Shown here one piece after another: positions 1 to 6,060 of a stretch of DNA of 17,207 nt; position 1 is the stretch's first letter; each line of letters starts with the position of its first letter. This stretch comes from Gammaproteobacteria bacterium (GTDB lineage Bacteria > Pseudomonadota > Gammaproteobacteria > Pseudomonadales > UBA7434). Position numbers and translations under genes: made by a program. The stretch is from positions 1 through 17,207 of the forward strand of contig JAJRPK010000349.1 of assembly GCA_024280785.1 (NCBI GenBank), in the 5' to 3' direction. Below the pieces are notes generated by a model. It was not told where the DNA came from. It searched no databases and saw only the letters and a program-made list of their open reading frames with translations.

Positions 1-679
1 CATCTGCCGGCACAGCCGGCCATTCATTACCAAAAAAATCTTCCATCGGCGAAGGGCCTGAATGGAAGTGCACCATAACACCCAAATCCTGACAGGCTTC
101 CCAGAACGGATCGTACTTGATGTGGTTATAGCCGGGAAATTCATGAGTCATCACAGGAATCATAACGTGCTTCAGGCCATTTTCCGCGCACCACCGCATA
201 TTCGTTATAGCGGTGTCGACACTCCACAAAAGAGGAATAATGCCGACGCCATGATGACGTATTGGATTATTGGCGCAAAATTCTGCTAACCAACGATTGT
301 GTGCCATGGCACCCGCCCACTGCAGTTCCGGCGTCATATCCTTGGTTGGCATAGACAACCCGGCGCCAAACGGCGGCGTATTAATTTCGGTTATGCCATC
401 AGGAAAAATAATTTCTGCCGCGATACCATCGGCATCCAGCATTTTAATGCGTTCTTTCTGATCCCAGGCACCCGTGAGTTCCTGTTCGATGCCTACGGCC
501 CACGCTTCGTTGATCTCCTTGATGAGAAAACTCTCCGAGGCCTTTTTCGACATTTCTATAGTGATAGGTACCGCAACATCCAATATCTTGTGGTACTTCT
601 CCTCGATATAGGGCTTGTATTGCGCAATGGGTAAACCCGCGTGGCAATCGGATGAAACGACAAGCAAATTTTCTGACAT
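1..679 (-). CDS. Amidohydrolase-2 family metal-dependent hydrolase, 3' end cut by the window
   Basis: The reading frame starts at ATG 679 and stays open to the left edge, giving 226 N-terminal residues. The start MSENLLVVSSDCHAG holds an Asp-x-His pair (D11, H13), as in the metal-binding strand of ACMSD/LigW-like amidohydrolase-2 (PF04909) proteins. Further on, DPFWEACQDLG followed by HFHSG (about residues 190-208) is typical of the family, with the histidines as likely metal or substrate ligands. Members are cytoplasmic TIM-barrel hydrolases or decarboxylases, often in aromatic or steroid catabolism; the family normally runs 350-420 residues, so nearly half is missing here. It diverges from the tetR gene at 893 across a 213-bp spacer rich in repeats, so the regulator probably controls it. 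The substrate cannot be told. Family assignment is firm; the catabolic role is inferred. Confidence 0.85.
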   Translation of the reverse strand, partial: MSENLLVVSSDCHAGLPIAQYKPYIEEKYHKILDVAVPITIEMSKKASESFLIKEINEAWAVGIEQELTGAWDQKERIKMLDADGIAAEIIFPDGITEINTPPFGAGLSMPTKDMTPELQWAGAMAHNRWLAEFCANNPIRHHGVGIIPLLWSVDTAITNMRWCAENGLKHVMIPVMTHEFPGYNHIKYDPFWEACQDLGVMVHFHSGPSPMEDFFGNEWPAVPAD

Positions 680-714
680 GTTTAGGCTCCCGCCTGTACT
701 TTTCGATTATGTTT

Positions 715-762
715 TTATAGCGACGCTTTCGTAACGACGCTTTTGCGACGACGTAGCTATAA
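715..762. repeat. Imperfect inverted repeat with a nested short direct repeat, upstream of the amidohydrolase gene
   Basis: TTATAGCGACG (715-725) pairs with CGTAGCTATAA (752-762), 11-bp arms with one mismatch. Between them the motif CGACGCTTT occurs twice (721-729 and 734-742). It lies just upstream of the amidohydrolase start at 679. A hairpin or operator is possible; no function is shown. Confidence 0.45.
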
Positions 763-810
763 CGACTTACTTTATGAAAACGTATTTACGACTAATTCCG
801 GAAAAGTTAA

Positions 811-858
811 TTTGTATACATTTGTATATATTTGCACATTTGTATACTTTTATATACC
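811..858. promoter_or_regulatory. Array of 10-bp helically phased TTTGTATAC-like repeats, candidate TetR operator
   Basis: Five consecutive units follow each other: TTTGTATACA (811), TTTGTATATA (821), the shorter TTTGCACA (831), TTTGTATACT (839) and TTTATATACC (849). Two units contain the perfect palindrome GTATAC (814-819 and 842-847). A repeat close to one DNA turn places the cores on one face of the helix. The array sits 34 bp before the tetR start and within the divergent spacer, the classic position of a TetR-family operator, so autoregulation plus control of the amidohydrolase gene is the natural inference. Confidence 0.5.
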
Positions 859-892
859 ATCGATGCAAGAATTTCAATGATAGTTAGTTAAT

Positions 893-1522
893 ATGAATTT
901 AATCGAAGCGACAGAGGATGAGCCGGGCCGGCGCGAGAAGCGCAAGCTTGAGGTGCGCAACCGCATCCAGATAGCAGCTTATAGTCTGTTCCAGGCCAAT
1001 GGCATCAAGGAAACCAGTATTGAGCAAATTTGCAGCGAGGCCGATGTCGCCAGGCGTACCTTTTATAGTTATTACCCGGATAAGCAAGTCCTGCTCAGCG
1101 AACTAGGGCGCAACCGTGCTTTTAGTAACGCCAGAGAGATGATTCGCTCGATAATGAGCGAACACGGTACGGCCACCCATCGATTGTCTGCAATCATCGA
1201 CTTTATCGAGAGCAATCTAGCGCAATACACTGAAATCGATCGCAAGCTGATTTTGGTTATGCCCGCGTCAATAGAAGGCGACCATTCAATGCGTGCTGTG
1301 AGCGACAGAGTGCAGCATCACCTGAGCGTTGTATTTCGCGAAGGCATTGCCAATGGCGACCTGGCTGATCGCTTCTCCCCCTCGATACTGTCAGAAATGG
1401 TTATGGGAACCCTGAACAATATCATGGTCAGCTGGGCGCTGAACCCGCAATTCCCGATTTTTAAAAAACTGGAAGAAGCGCGCGACCTGTTTAATGCAAT
1501 GTTAGCGATCGACTCGAATTAA
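893..1522 (+). CDS. TetR/AcrR-family transcriptional regulator
   Basis: This 209-residue protein has the family's normal length. The N-terminal helix-turn-helix spans about residues 20-66: RIQIAAYSLFQANG leads into the recognition helix region ADVARRTFYSYYPDKQVLL, with the conserved F-Y-x-Y-(F/Y)-x-x-K core. The C-terminal part (about 80-205) is a helical ligand-binding and dimerisation domain, which is not recognisable by sequence and gives no clue to the ligand. It is transcribed away from the amidohydrolase gene, and the phased repeats at 811-858 lie directly upstream. It is therefore likely a local repressor relieved by a hydrophobic substrate or intermediate. No clear Shine-Dalgarno precedes ATG 893, but no other in-frame ATG fits before the HTH. 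Confidence 0.92.
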   Translation: MNLIEATEDEPGRREKRKLEVRNRIQIAAYSLFQANGIKETSIEQICSEADVARRTFYSYYPDKQVLLSELGRNRAFSNAREMIRSIMSEHGTATHRLSAIIDFIESNLAQYTEIDRKLILVMPASIEGDHSMRAVSDRVQHHLSVVFREGIANGDLADRFSPSILSEMVMGTLNNIMVSWALNPQFPIFKKLEEARDLFNAMLAIDSN

Positions 1523-1532
1523 AAGTCTCATT

Positions 1533-1559
1533 AAAAGGGTCAAAAGTAAAAGGGTCAAA
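1533..1559. repeat. Two tandem copies of AAAAGGGTCAAA
   Basis: AAAAGGGTCAAA occurs at 1533-1544 and 1548-1559 with a 15-bp period, and a degenerate third copy (AAAAGTCTCA) lies at 1521-1530. The second copy forms the outer edge of the transposase remnant that follows. Such short repeats next to the element are consistent with REP-like flanking DNA. Confidence 0.5.
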
Positions 1560-1743
1560 TCCGTTTTTTACATTGCAAGACCTCCCCTTTCGAGCTTGCC
1601 CTATCTTTGTCGCCAATCGTTTTTCTACTGGCTCAACAAACTTGTTATTTCCTAGCGGTGTTTCCGTCTGTCATGCGGCTCGAACCAGCTTTACGGCACA
1701 TAGTCTCTATCTTCACAAAAAACTGCCTCGGCTTTCTTGGCAA
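1551..1743 (-). pseudogene. RAYT/Y1-type transposase, only the N- and C-terminal ends remain
   Basis: On the minus strand a strong Shine-Dalgarno AAGGAGG (1755-1749) precedes TTG 1743, whose frame reads MPRKPRQFFVKI, the usual opening of RAYT proteins. The frame soon becomes meaningless and stops at 1645. In another frame, from 1670 downward, the translation contains ETPLGNNKFVEPVEKRL followed by ATKIGQARKGRS, which matches my memory of the RAYT C-terminal end (PLGN-x-(R/K)F, then a basic G-(Q/K)-A-x-(R/K)-G-R tail). The catalytic core with the HUH motif and tyrosine is absent, so roughly 100 or more residues were deleted. No database comparison was made; the family call rests on these two end motifs. 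Confidence 0.6.
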
Positions 1744-1805
1744 GGCCTCCTCCTTGATATCATTAAACTACGATGTTTTAACATGTAAAAAAACGGCCTT
1801 GACCC
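1551..1805 (-). mobile_element. Internally deleted RAYT (REP-associated tyrosine transposase) element with inverted ends
   Basis: The two ends are imperfect inverted repeats. The left is AGGGTCAAATCCG, a T-run and ACAT (1551-1573); the right, read on the minus strand from 1805, is GGGGTCAAGGCCG, a T-run and ACAT. Between them, on the minus strand, lie a transposase-like N-terminus and C-terminus with the middle missing (see the pseudogene entry). At about 255 bp it looks like a MITE-sized derivative of a once complete element of roughly 0.7-1 kb. It cannot encode a working transposase; it could only have been mobilised in trans. Confidence 0.6.
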
Positions 1806-2249
1806 CAGTTCGCCTAAAACAGCCTTTGTTGAGATTACATGCCGAGGATATTACTGTTCGCTAATTGATCAGCTCGCTGTTACTGTGCTTTAGTGTCTCC
1901 CCTGACACTAAAGCAGTAATCCGTCCGGCAGGTTCAATCTCAAGACAGCATGGCAAACCGGGTTGTAAAAAAATAAACTTTAGACCTGAAGCGTAATTAT
2001 GAAACTACCTAACTTTAAAGCACCTGTCACTGCAGCAGTGAAAATGAGCTGATTGCTGCGGGGGCAGATGCTGATATTCTGTTTTGGACTTAAATGAATC
2101 GTGCTCACTTAATCTAGCAATCCAGCCTGATGAAAACAGACTTTGACCGATTTAGTCATCACATATTAATAGGCTTAGGCCGTACTATCTCCACCTAATT
2201 CATCACTGTCTAATCGCAGCCATTATTTTCCATTGTTCGAGAACCTATT
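1806..2249. other. 444-bp stretch with no convincing gene
   Basis: Neither strand holds a reading frame with a recognisable product. A 17-codon frame at 1999-2052 (MKLPNFKAPVTAAVKMS) has no support. A fragment reading ENELIAAGADADILFWT in another frame just after it could be debris of an older gene, but is too short to name. Structure seen: a strong hairpin at 1880-1919 and a 15-bp palindrome TCACTGC-A-GCAGTGA at 2027-2041. A weak promoter-like pair, TTGACC (2143) and TATTAA (2164) with only 15 bp between, lies ahead of the next gene. Confidence 0.5.
1880..1919. repeat. Long stem-loop with 16-bp stem and 2-nt bulge
   Basis: TTACTGTGCTTTAGTGTC (1880-1897) pairs with GACACTAAAGCAGTAA (1904-1919) around the 6-nt loop TCCCCT. 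The only fault is an extra TG in the left arm. No T-run follows on either side, so it is not a standard intrinsic terminator. It could be a REP-like unit, an RNA processing hairpin or a vestige of mobile DNA. Confidence 0.6.
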
Positions 2250-2675
2250 ATGTCTATCGAAGTTCTAACCCAAGCAAAAAAACACCCTGCTCGTGACGCC
2301 GCCATTCACTCTATTACCTGCGTTCAAAACAAGGATCGTGAAGGATGGCTATCGATGTGGCACCCAGACGGTATTATCCAAGACCCCGTGGGACCATCTC
2401 CGCTTGATCCCGAGGGCAAAGGCCACCAGGGAATCAAAAAAATTACTGCGTTTTATGACAACGTTATCGCTGGCGGTGATATGCGTTTTCATATCCGTCA
2501 AACTTATGCCGGCGGCAACGAGTGCGCTAATGTGGGAACCATTACTGGCAAAACCGCTGATGGCGGAGTTACCCGAGTTGAGCTGGTAATGATTTACTGT
2601 GTCGATGACGACGGTAAAGTTTTATCATTACGTGCAATTTGGGAATTTGATTCTATGGTTGCCGATTTATTTTAA
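2250..2675 (+). CDS. NTF2-like / SnoaL / ketosteroid-isomerase-like protein
   Basis: The 141-residue product fits the small cone-shaped alpha+beta barrel of the NTF2-like superfamily (typically 120-150 residues). Features seen: an N-terminal helix region (ARDAAIHSITCVQNKDREGWLSMW split over residues 14-37), the turn DGIIQDPVGPSPLDPEG (40-56), in which D45 aligns with the catalytic base of ketosteroid isomerase, and the final strands VLSLRAIWEF (124-133), like KSI's IQTMQAYW. The second KSI catalytic acid has no clear counterpart, so true isomerase activity is uncertain; many relatives are annotated steroid Delta-isomerase without proof. The gene lies alone on the plus strand between the transposon remnant and trpS, with a candidate terminator 12 bp downstream. 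Together with the nearby amidohydrolase and TetR genes it hints at steroid or polycyclic substrate metabolism. Confidence 0.8.
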   Translation: MSIEVLTQAKKHPARDAAIHSITCVQNKDREGWLSMWHPDGIIQDPVGPSPLDPEGKGHQGIKKITAFYDNVIAGGDMRFHIRQTYAGGNECANVGTITGKTADGGVTRVELVMIYCVDDDGKVLSLRAIWEFDSMVADLF

Positions 2676-2687
2676 TTGATTACTTTC

Positions 2688-2712
2688 ACGACTCGAATTA
2701 TCGAATCGTTTT
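2688..2712 (+). terminator. Candidate intrinsic terminator after the NTF2-like gene
   Basis: ACGACTCGA (2688-2696) pairs with TCGAATCGT (2701-2709) with one mismatch and an ATTA loop, followed by a short T-run (2709-2712). It starts 12 bp after the stop codon at 2673-2675. The stem is only modestly GC-rich and the U-tract short, so efficiency is doubtful. Confidence 0.45.
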
Positions 2713-2733
2713 ATCCAAGCTATGGGGAAAATT

Positions 2734-2793
2734 ATGAAAAACCTAAGCATTCTTTTACTACTTATTGTCATCTCGCCATTCGGCTGCACGTAA
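2734..2793 (+). CDS. Possible 19-residue lipoprotein signal-like peptide or truncated small lipoprotein
   Basis: After GGGGA (2724-2728) an ATG opens MKNLSILLLLIVISPFGCT and then TAA. This is a textbook lipoprotein signal peptide: Lys at position 2, a 12-residue hydrophobic core and a lipobox-like PFGC ending in Cys18. Only one residue follows the Cys. Past the TAA the same frame continues open (GMGDMDFYLRTC and so on) until it runs antisense into the trpS 3' end at about 2914. Small entericidin-like lipoproteins have a Cys followed by a Gly-rich stretch, so a nonsense mutation in such a gene is one reading; a chance frame is the other. I do not recognise a family. Confidence 0.35.
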   Translation: MKNLSILLLLIVISPFGCT

Positions 2794-2866
2794 GGCATGG
2801 GTGATATGGACTTTTATCTTCGCACCTGTATCTCTGTAGATTTACGGTTAGCTGCTCTAGCAGAGA

Positions 2867-3904
2867 CTATGAAGCCATGGGACGAATACCAATGGCCTTT
2901 CTAACTGATGCCATCATGGGCGCACTAACGTCCCTGGCCTTTTCGGCTCCTTGTTGAAGAATTTTTTCTAATGCAGGCGTATTCGCCATAAATTCTAAAT
3001 AACGCTCTCGCGGCTCAGCCAATTCCTGGTTGATAAGGTTAAACAAACATTTTTTTGCCTCACCCCAAGCAATACCTTGTTCAAATTGCGAGCGCATATC
3101 CGCAGTTTGCTCGACTGTCGAAAATGCCTGCCAAATTTGAAAAACAGTTGAAGTCTCTGGGTCTTTAGGTTCACCAGGCTCTAACAAATTGGTTTTTATT
3201 TTATTGATAGACTTCTTCAATTTTTTCTCCGTTTCAAACAGAGGAATTGTATTGTTATAGCTTTTACTCATTTTACGACCATCTAAGCCTTGTAACACCG
3301 CCACATTTTCGTCAATAAGCGCTTCGGGCATTACGAAGTGTTCGCCGTAGCGATGGTTAAACCGCTGAGCAATATCCCTAGCCATTTCAACATGCTGAAT
3401 TTGGTCTCGGCCTACAGGGATTTTCTGACCATTAAAAATAAGAATATCAGCCGCCATCAAGATAGGGTAACTAAACAGCCCCATTGTCACCGCATAATCT
3501 GCGTCTGCGCCAGCAGAATCATTGTCCTGCACGGCTGCTTTGTAAGCATGTGCGCGATTCATTAATCCTTTGGCCGTCGAGCAAGTCAACACCCAAGACA
3601 ATTCCATAATTTCTGGAACATCCGACTGTCGATAAAATGTTACCTTTTCAGGGTCCAGTCCTAACGCCAACCAAGTAGCCGCTATCTCTTTACTAGACTG
3701 ATGGATTTTTTCAGGATCATGACTTTTAATCATAGCGTGGTAGTCAGCCAAAAATAAAAAAGAATCCGTATCATTAGCGGTCTCGTTATTATCTGGCGTG
3801 CTAGCTTTTATGGCCGGCCGTATAGCGCCAACATAGTTGCCCAAATGCGGAGTGCCCGTCGTGGTTATTCCGGTTAGTACGCGCTGCTTAGATTGGCTTG
3901 TCAT
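2867..3904 (-). CDS. trpS: Tryptophanyl-tRNA synthetase
   Basis: A cytoplasmic class Ic aminoacyl-tRNA synthetase that charges tRNA-Trp with tryptophan using ATP. The 345-residue protein shows the HIGH-type signature as TPHLGNY (residues 18-24) and the KMSKS loop exactly as GRKMSKSYNN (209-218). Between them come the tryptophan pocket regions SDVPEIMELSWVLTC and the GLFSYPILMAADIL / VGRDQIQHVEMARDIA helices. Length is within the usual 330-350 of compact bacterial TrpRS, so it appears full length and functional. The ATG at 3904 is the first start before the conserved N-terminal strand RVLTGI. It lies 25 bp downstream of the truncated hemoglobin gene on the same strand and may be co-transcribed with it. 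No trp leader peptide or T-box is visible upstream. Confidence 0.97.
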   Translation of the reverse strand: MTSQSKQRVLTGITTTGTPHLGNYVGAIRPAIKASTPDNNETANDTDSFLFLADYHAMIKSHDPEKIHQSSKEIAATWLALGLDPEKVTFYRQSDVPEIMELSWVLTCSTAKGLMNRAHAYKAAVQDNDSAGADADYAVTMGLFSYPILMAADILIFNGQKIPVGRDQIQHVEMARDIAQRFNHRYGEHFVMPEALIDENVAVLQGLDGRKMSKSYNNTIPLFETEKKLKKSINKIKTNLLEPGEPKDPETSTVFQIWQAFSTVEQTADMRSQFEQGIAWGEAKKCLFNLINQELAEPRERYLEFMANTPALEKILQQGAEKARDVSAPMMASVRKAIGIRPMAS

Positions 3905-3929
3905 AAAAGTATGGTGATCTTCCTAAGGG

Positions 3930-4340
3930 TTAAATTTGTTTGAGGGCTTCGTTACCCACCGCTGAATTCATATTTTCAGCAATTGTACGAGCTGTTTGTT
4001 TCGCTTTGATGGCATATTTCCCACTAAACAATGCATCTACCGTAGAAGTAAAATAAAGTAGCCATTTTTCAAAGTCTAACGAATGTAACTTACGTTTTTC
4101 GTCAAGCGCACGATGAATGTTCATAGTGTGCCTCCGGTAGGCCGTTTCCCCCAACAAAAGCTTTTCCCAATATTGGCAAATAATTAGCTTGTGCCCTGAC
4201 AAATCGACTTGCGCCACATCGATAAAAATCGGGGCCAAATCTTTGTCTTTCAATAATTTTGAATAAAACGCTTCAATTAATAACCGAATGTTCTCAGCGT
4301 TATTTAAATCCGGTTTTATTTCTTGTAATTCTAATCTCAT
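3930..4340 (-). CDS. Group III (trHbP-type) truncated hemoglobin
   Basis: Predicted 136-residue heme protein with the 2-over-2 globin fold. Landmarks match group III truncated hemoglobins such as Campylobacter Ctb: B-helix IEAFYSKLLKDKDLAPIF with the B10-type Tyr, YWEKLLLGETAY in the E/F region, then the likely proximal His in MNIHRALDE, and FEKWLLYFTSTVD carrying the G8-type Trp, close to Campylobacter's FFEIWLKLFEES. Members bind O2 with high affinity and are linked to nitrosative or oxidative stress or oxygen supply under low oxygen; the exact role here is unknown. I chose ATG 4340 because the globin alignment begins just after it; a GTG at 4382 would add 14 hydrophobic residues (MSKINWRLILLVHL), which fit neither the fold nor a good signal peptide. 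It sits between der and trpS. Confidence 0.88.
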   Translation of the reverse strand: MRLELQEIKPDLNNAENIRLLIEAFYSKLLKDKDLAPIFIDVAQVDLSGHKLIICQYWEKLLLGETAYRRHTMNIHRALDEKRKLHSLDFEKWLLYFTSTVDALFSGKYAIKAKQTARTIAENMNSAVGNEALKQI

Positions 4341-4385
4341 CAAATGAACCAAAAGGATCAATCGCCAATTAATTTTACTCACTGC

Positions 4386-4400
4386 TTAGCCAATGGCTAA
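4386..4400. repeat. 15-bp palindrome upstream of the truncated hemoglobin gene
   Basis: TTAGCCA-A-TGGCTAA is a perfect inverted repeat around a single central base. It lies in the 129-bp gap between the der stop and the hemoglobin ATG (4340), and just ahead of the alternative GTG at 4382. It could be an operator for a stress regulator or part of a weak hairpin; no T-run follows. Confidence 0.35.
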
Positions 4401-4469
4401 CTCGACAACTTGCACACCAAATATTTTAGACCCACTCCAAATCAATTTACGACAGCAATAATTAATTTA

Positions 4470-5885
4470 CTACGGATTTTTTTGCCCCTTTTTAGTCGGC
4501 CGTATACGCTTACTGCGCTTAGCTCTGTCTTTATCCGCCAATTTATTTTTTCTACCTGCAAAAGGGTTGTCGCCTGTTCGAAATTCAATTTTTATCGGAG
4601 TACCATAAAGCTTTAACACACGGCGAAATGTTTTTTCCAAATATCGCAAATAATGTTTAGGAACAGCAGATGTTTGATTACCGTGGATAACAATAATAGG
4701 TGGATTTCTACCTCCGGCATGTGCATAACGGAGCTTGATGCGCCGACCTGCAACCATCGGTGGTGCATGGTCAAAAACCGCTTTTTCCAGAATTTTGGTT
4801 AACTCATTGGTGGATAATTTTTGCGTAGCCGCCTCAAACGCTATATCTACAGACTGATAGAGTTCGCCAACACCAGAACCGTGTAATGCCGAGATAAATC
4901 GAATTTCAGCAAAATCGTTAAACGCCAGTCGTCGTTCTAGCTCTGACTTTATCTGCCCTTTGTGTTCAGCCGTTAAACCGTCCCACTTATTGATTGCTAT
5001 AACCAACGCACGACCGGCATTGACTATATGACTCATTAAATGCAAATCTTGATCGACCAAACCTTCTTTTGCGTCAACGACTAACACGGTTACTTGAGCA
5101 TCAGAAATTGCTTGCAACGTTTTTAAGATAGAAAACTTCTCAACAACCTCTTCAATATTCTTACGACGACGAACACCCGCCGTGTCAATTAAGGTATATG
5201 GCTTTGTGCCACCCGACTTGTCTTCACGGTCATACTCTATATATATACTATCGCGCGTAGTGCCGGGACGATCAAATACAACCACTCTATCTTCACCCAG
5301 CATTCGGTTAACCAGTGTAGACTTACCGACGTTGGGCCTCCCGACTATAGCAATGCGAGTTCCACGAAACCCACTTCCGCCTCTGGCCTCATCCGCATCG
5401 GGAAAAAGTACGGTCAACTCATCCATTAGCTGCTTAATACCGCGCCCATGCGTCGCCGTTACAGGATAAACACGATCCACGCCTAAAGCATAAAACTCGC
5501 TAACCACAGCCTCATCGACACCGTCTACCTTATTTGCAACCAAACGGAATGTTTTCCCCATTGAGCGTATTTGCTGCGCTATTGTTTCATCCGCCGGCAT
5601 CAAACCAGCTCTGGCATCGACCATTAAAAAAACCTCATCCGCCTCCTTAATAGCCGCTAACGATTGCTGTGCCATTAACTCGCTAACCCCATCTTCTAAG
5701 CCGCTTAAGCCTCCAGTATCGATAACTATAAATCGTTTATCGTCAACGAAGGCTTCGCCATACTTGCGATCACGGGTCAACCCTTCATAATCGGCCACCA
5801 GCGCGTCCCGACTACGAGTAAGCCGGTTAAATAAAGTAGACTTTCCAACATTTGGTCTACCGACTAGTGCAATGACTGGTAGCAT
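4470..5885 (-). CDS. der: Ribosome-associated GTPase Der (EngA)
   Basis: Essential double GTPase acting in late 50S subunit assembly. The 471-residue protein has two tandem G domains and a C-terminal KH-like domain. First G domain: P-loop GRPNVGKST (9-17), DTGG (57-60), ANKVD (117-121). Second: GRPNVGKST (182-190), DTAG (234-237), NKWDG (299-303). The KH-like part holds KLRYAHAGGRNPPIIVIHGNQ in two steps near residue 395, followed by a strongly basic tail. The linker between G domains (about 162-176) is short and lacks the long acidic stretch of E. coli Der (490 residues). ATG 5885 begins directly at the first G domain, as in other Der proteins. It closes the long ndk-to-der cluster; a 39-codon frame lies between it and bamB. 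Confidence 0.98.
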   Translation of the reverse strand: MLPVIALVGRPNVGKSTLFNRLTRSRDALVADYEGLTRDRKYGEAFVDDKRFIVIDTGGLSGLEDGVSELMAQQSLAAIKEADEVFLMVDARAGLMPADETIAQQIRSMGKTFRLVANKVDGVDEAVVSEFYALGVDRVYPVTATHGRGIKQLMDELTVLFPDADEARGGSGFRGTRIAIVGRPNVGKSTLVNRMLGEDRVVVFDRPGTTRDSIYIEYDREDKSGGTKPYTLIDTAGVRRRKNIEEVVEKFSILKTLQAISDAQVTVLVVDAKEGLVDQDLHLMSHIVNAGRALVIAINKWDGLTAEHKGQIKSELERRLAFNDFAEIRFISALHGSGVGELYQSVDIAFEAATQKLSTNELTKILEKAVFDHAPPMVAGRRIKLRYAHAGGRNPPIIVIHGNQTSAVPKHYLRYLEKTFRRVLKLYGTPIKIEFRTGDNPFAGRKNKLADKDRAKRSKRIRPTKKGQKNP

Positions 5886-5903
5886 AAAAATAAACTCAAA
5901 GGA

Positions 5904-6023
5904 TTACAGACAAACTAACGCTTTTTCAATAGCAAGTACAGAAATAAAAAATACAATGATAATAGAAAGCAATGTTACCGACAGCAAAGCCACACGACTA
6001 TCTAGATTATCAACCAGCATCAT
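5904..6023 (-). CDS. Possible 39-residue single-helix membrane peptide between bamB and der
   Basis: In the 175-bp gap between bamB and der a same-strand frame reads MMLVDNLDSRVALL, then about 17 strongly hydrophobic residues (TLLSIIIVFFISVLAI), then EKALVCL and a TAA. The acidic and Arg-containing N-terminus, one continuous transmembrane segment of about 20 residues and a short tail resemble known small membrane proteins. It is too short for most gene finders. No Shine-Dalgarno is obvious upstream of ATG 6023 or 6020, which is the main argument against it; translation by coupling to bamB is possible because the bamB stop is only 37 bp upstream. I know of no named family here. Confidence 0.4.
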   Translation of the reverse strand: MMLVDNLDSRVALLSVTLLSIIIVFFISVLAIEKALVCL

Positions 6024-6060
6024 TAAAAGCAGTGGTCAATTAAAACTGAGCGCTGACCCT

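Noticed and set aside
62..634. Plus-strand and short minus-strand frames over the left edge
   Set aside because: They are shadows of the amidohydrolase gene, whose minus-strand frame is coherent over 226 residues and carries family motifs.
1573..1864. Plus-strand frames of 71 and 85 codons after tetR
   Set aside because: They lie antisense to the transposase remnant, have no recognisable motif and no ribosome site.
1510..2700. The 12-mer CGACTCGAATTA occurs at 1510-1521 and 2689-2700, like direct repeats flanking an insertion
   Set aside because: In 17 kb several chance 12-bp matches are expected; one copy is inside the end of tetR and the other in a terminator-like stem, with no transposon ends attached.
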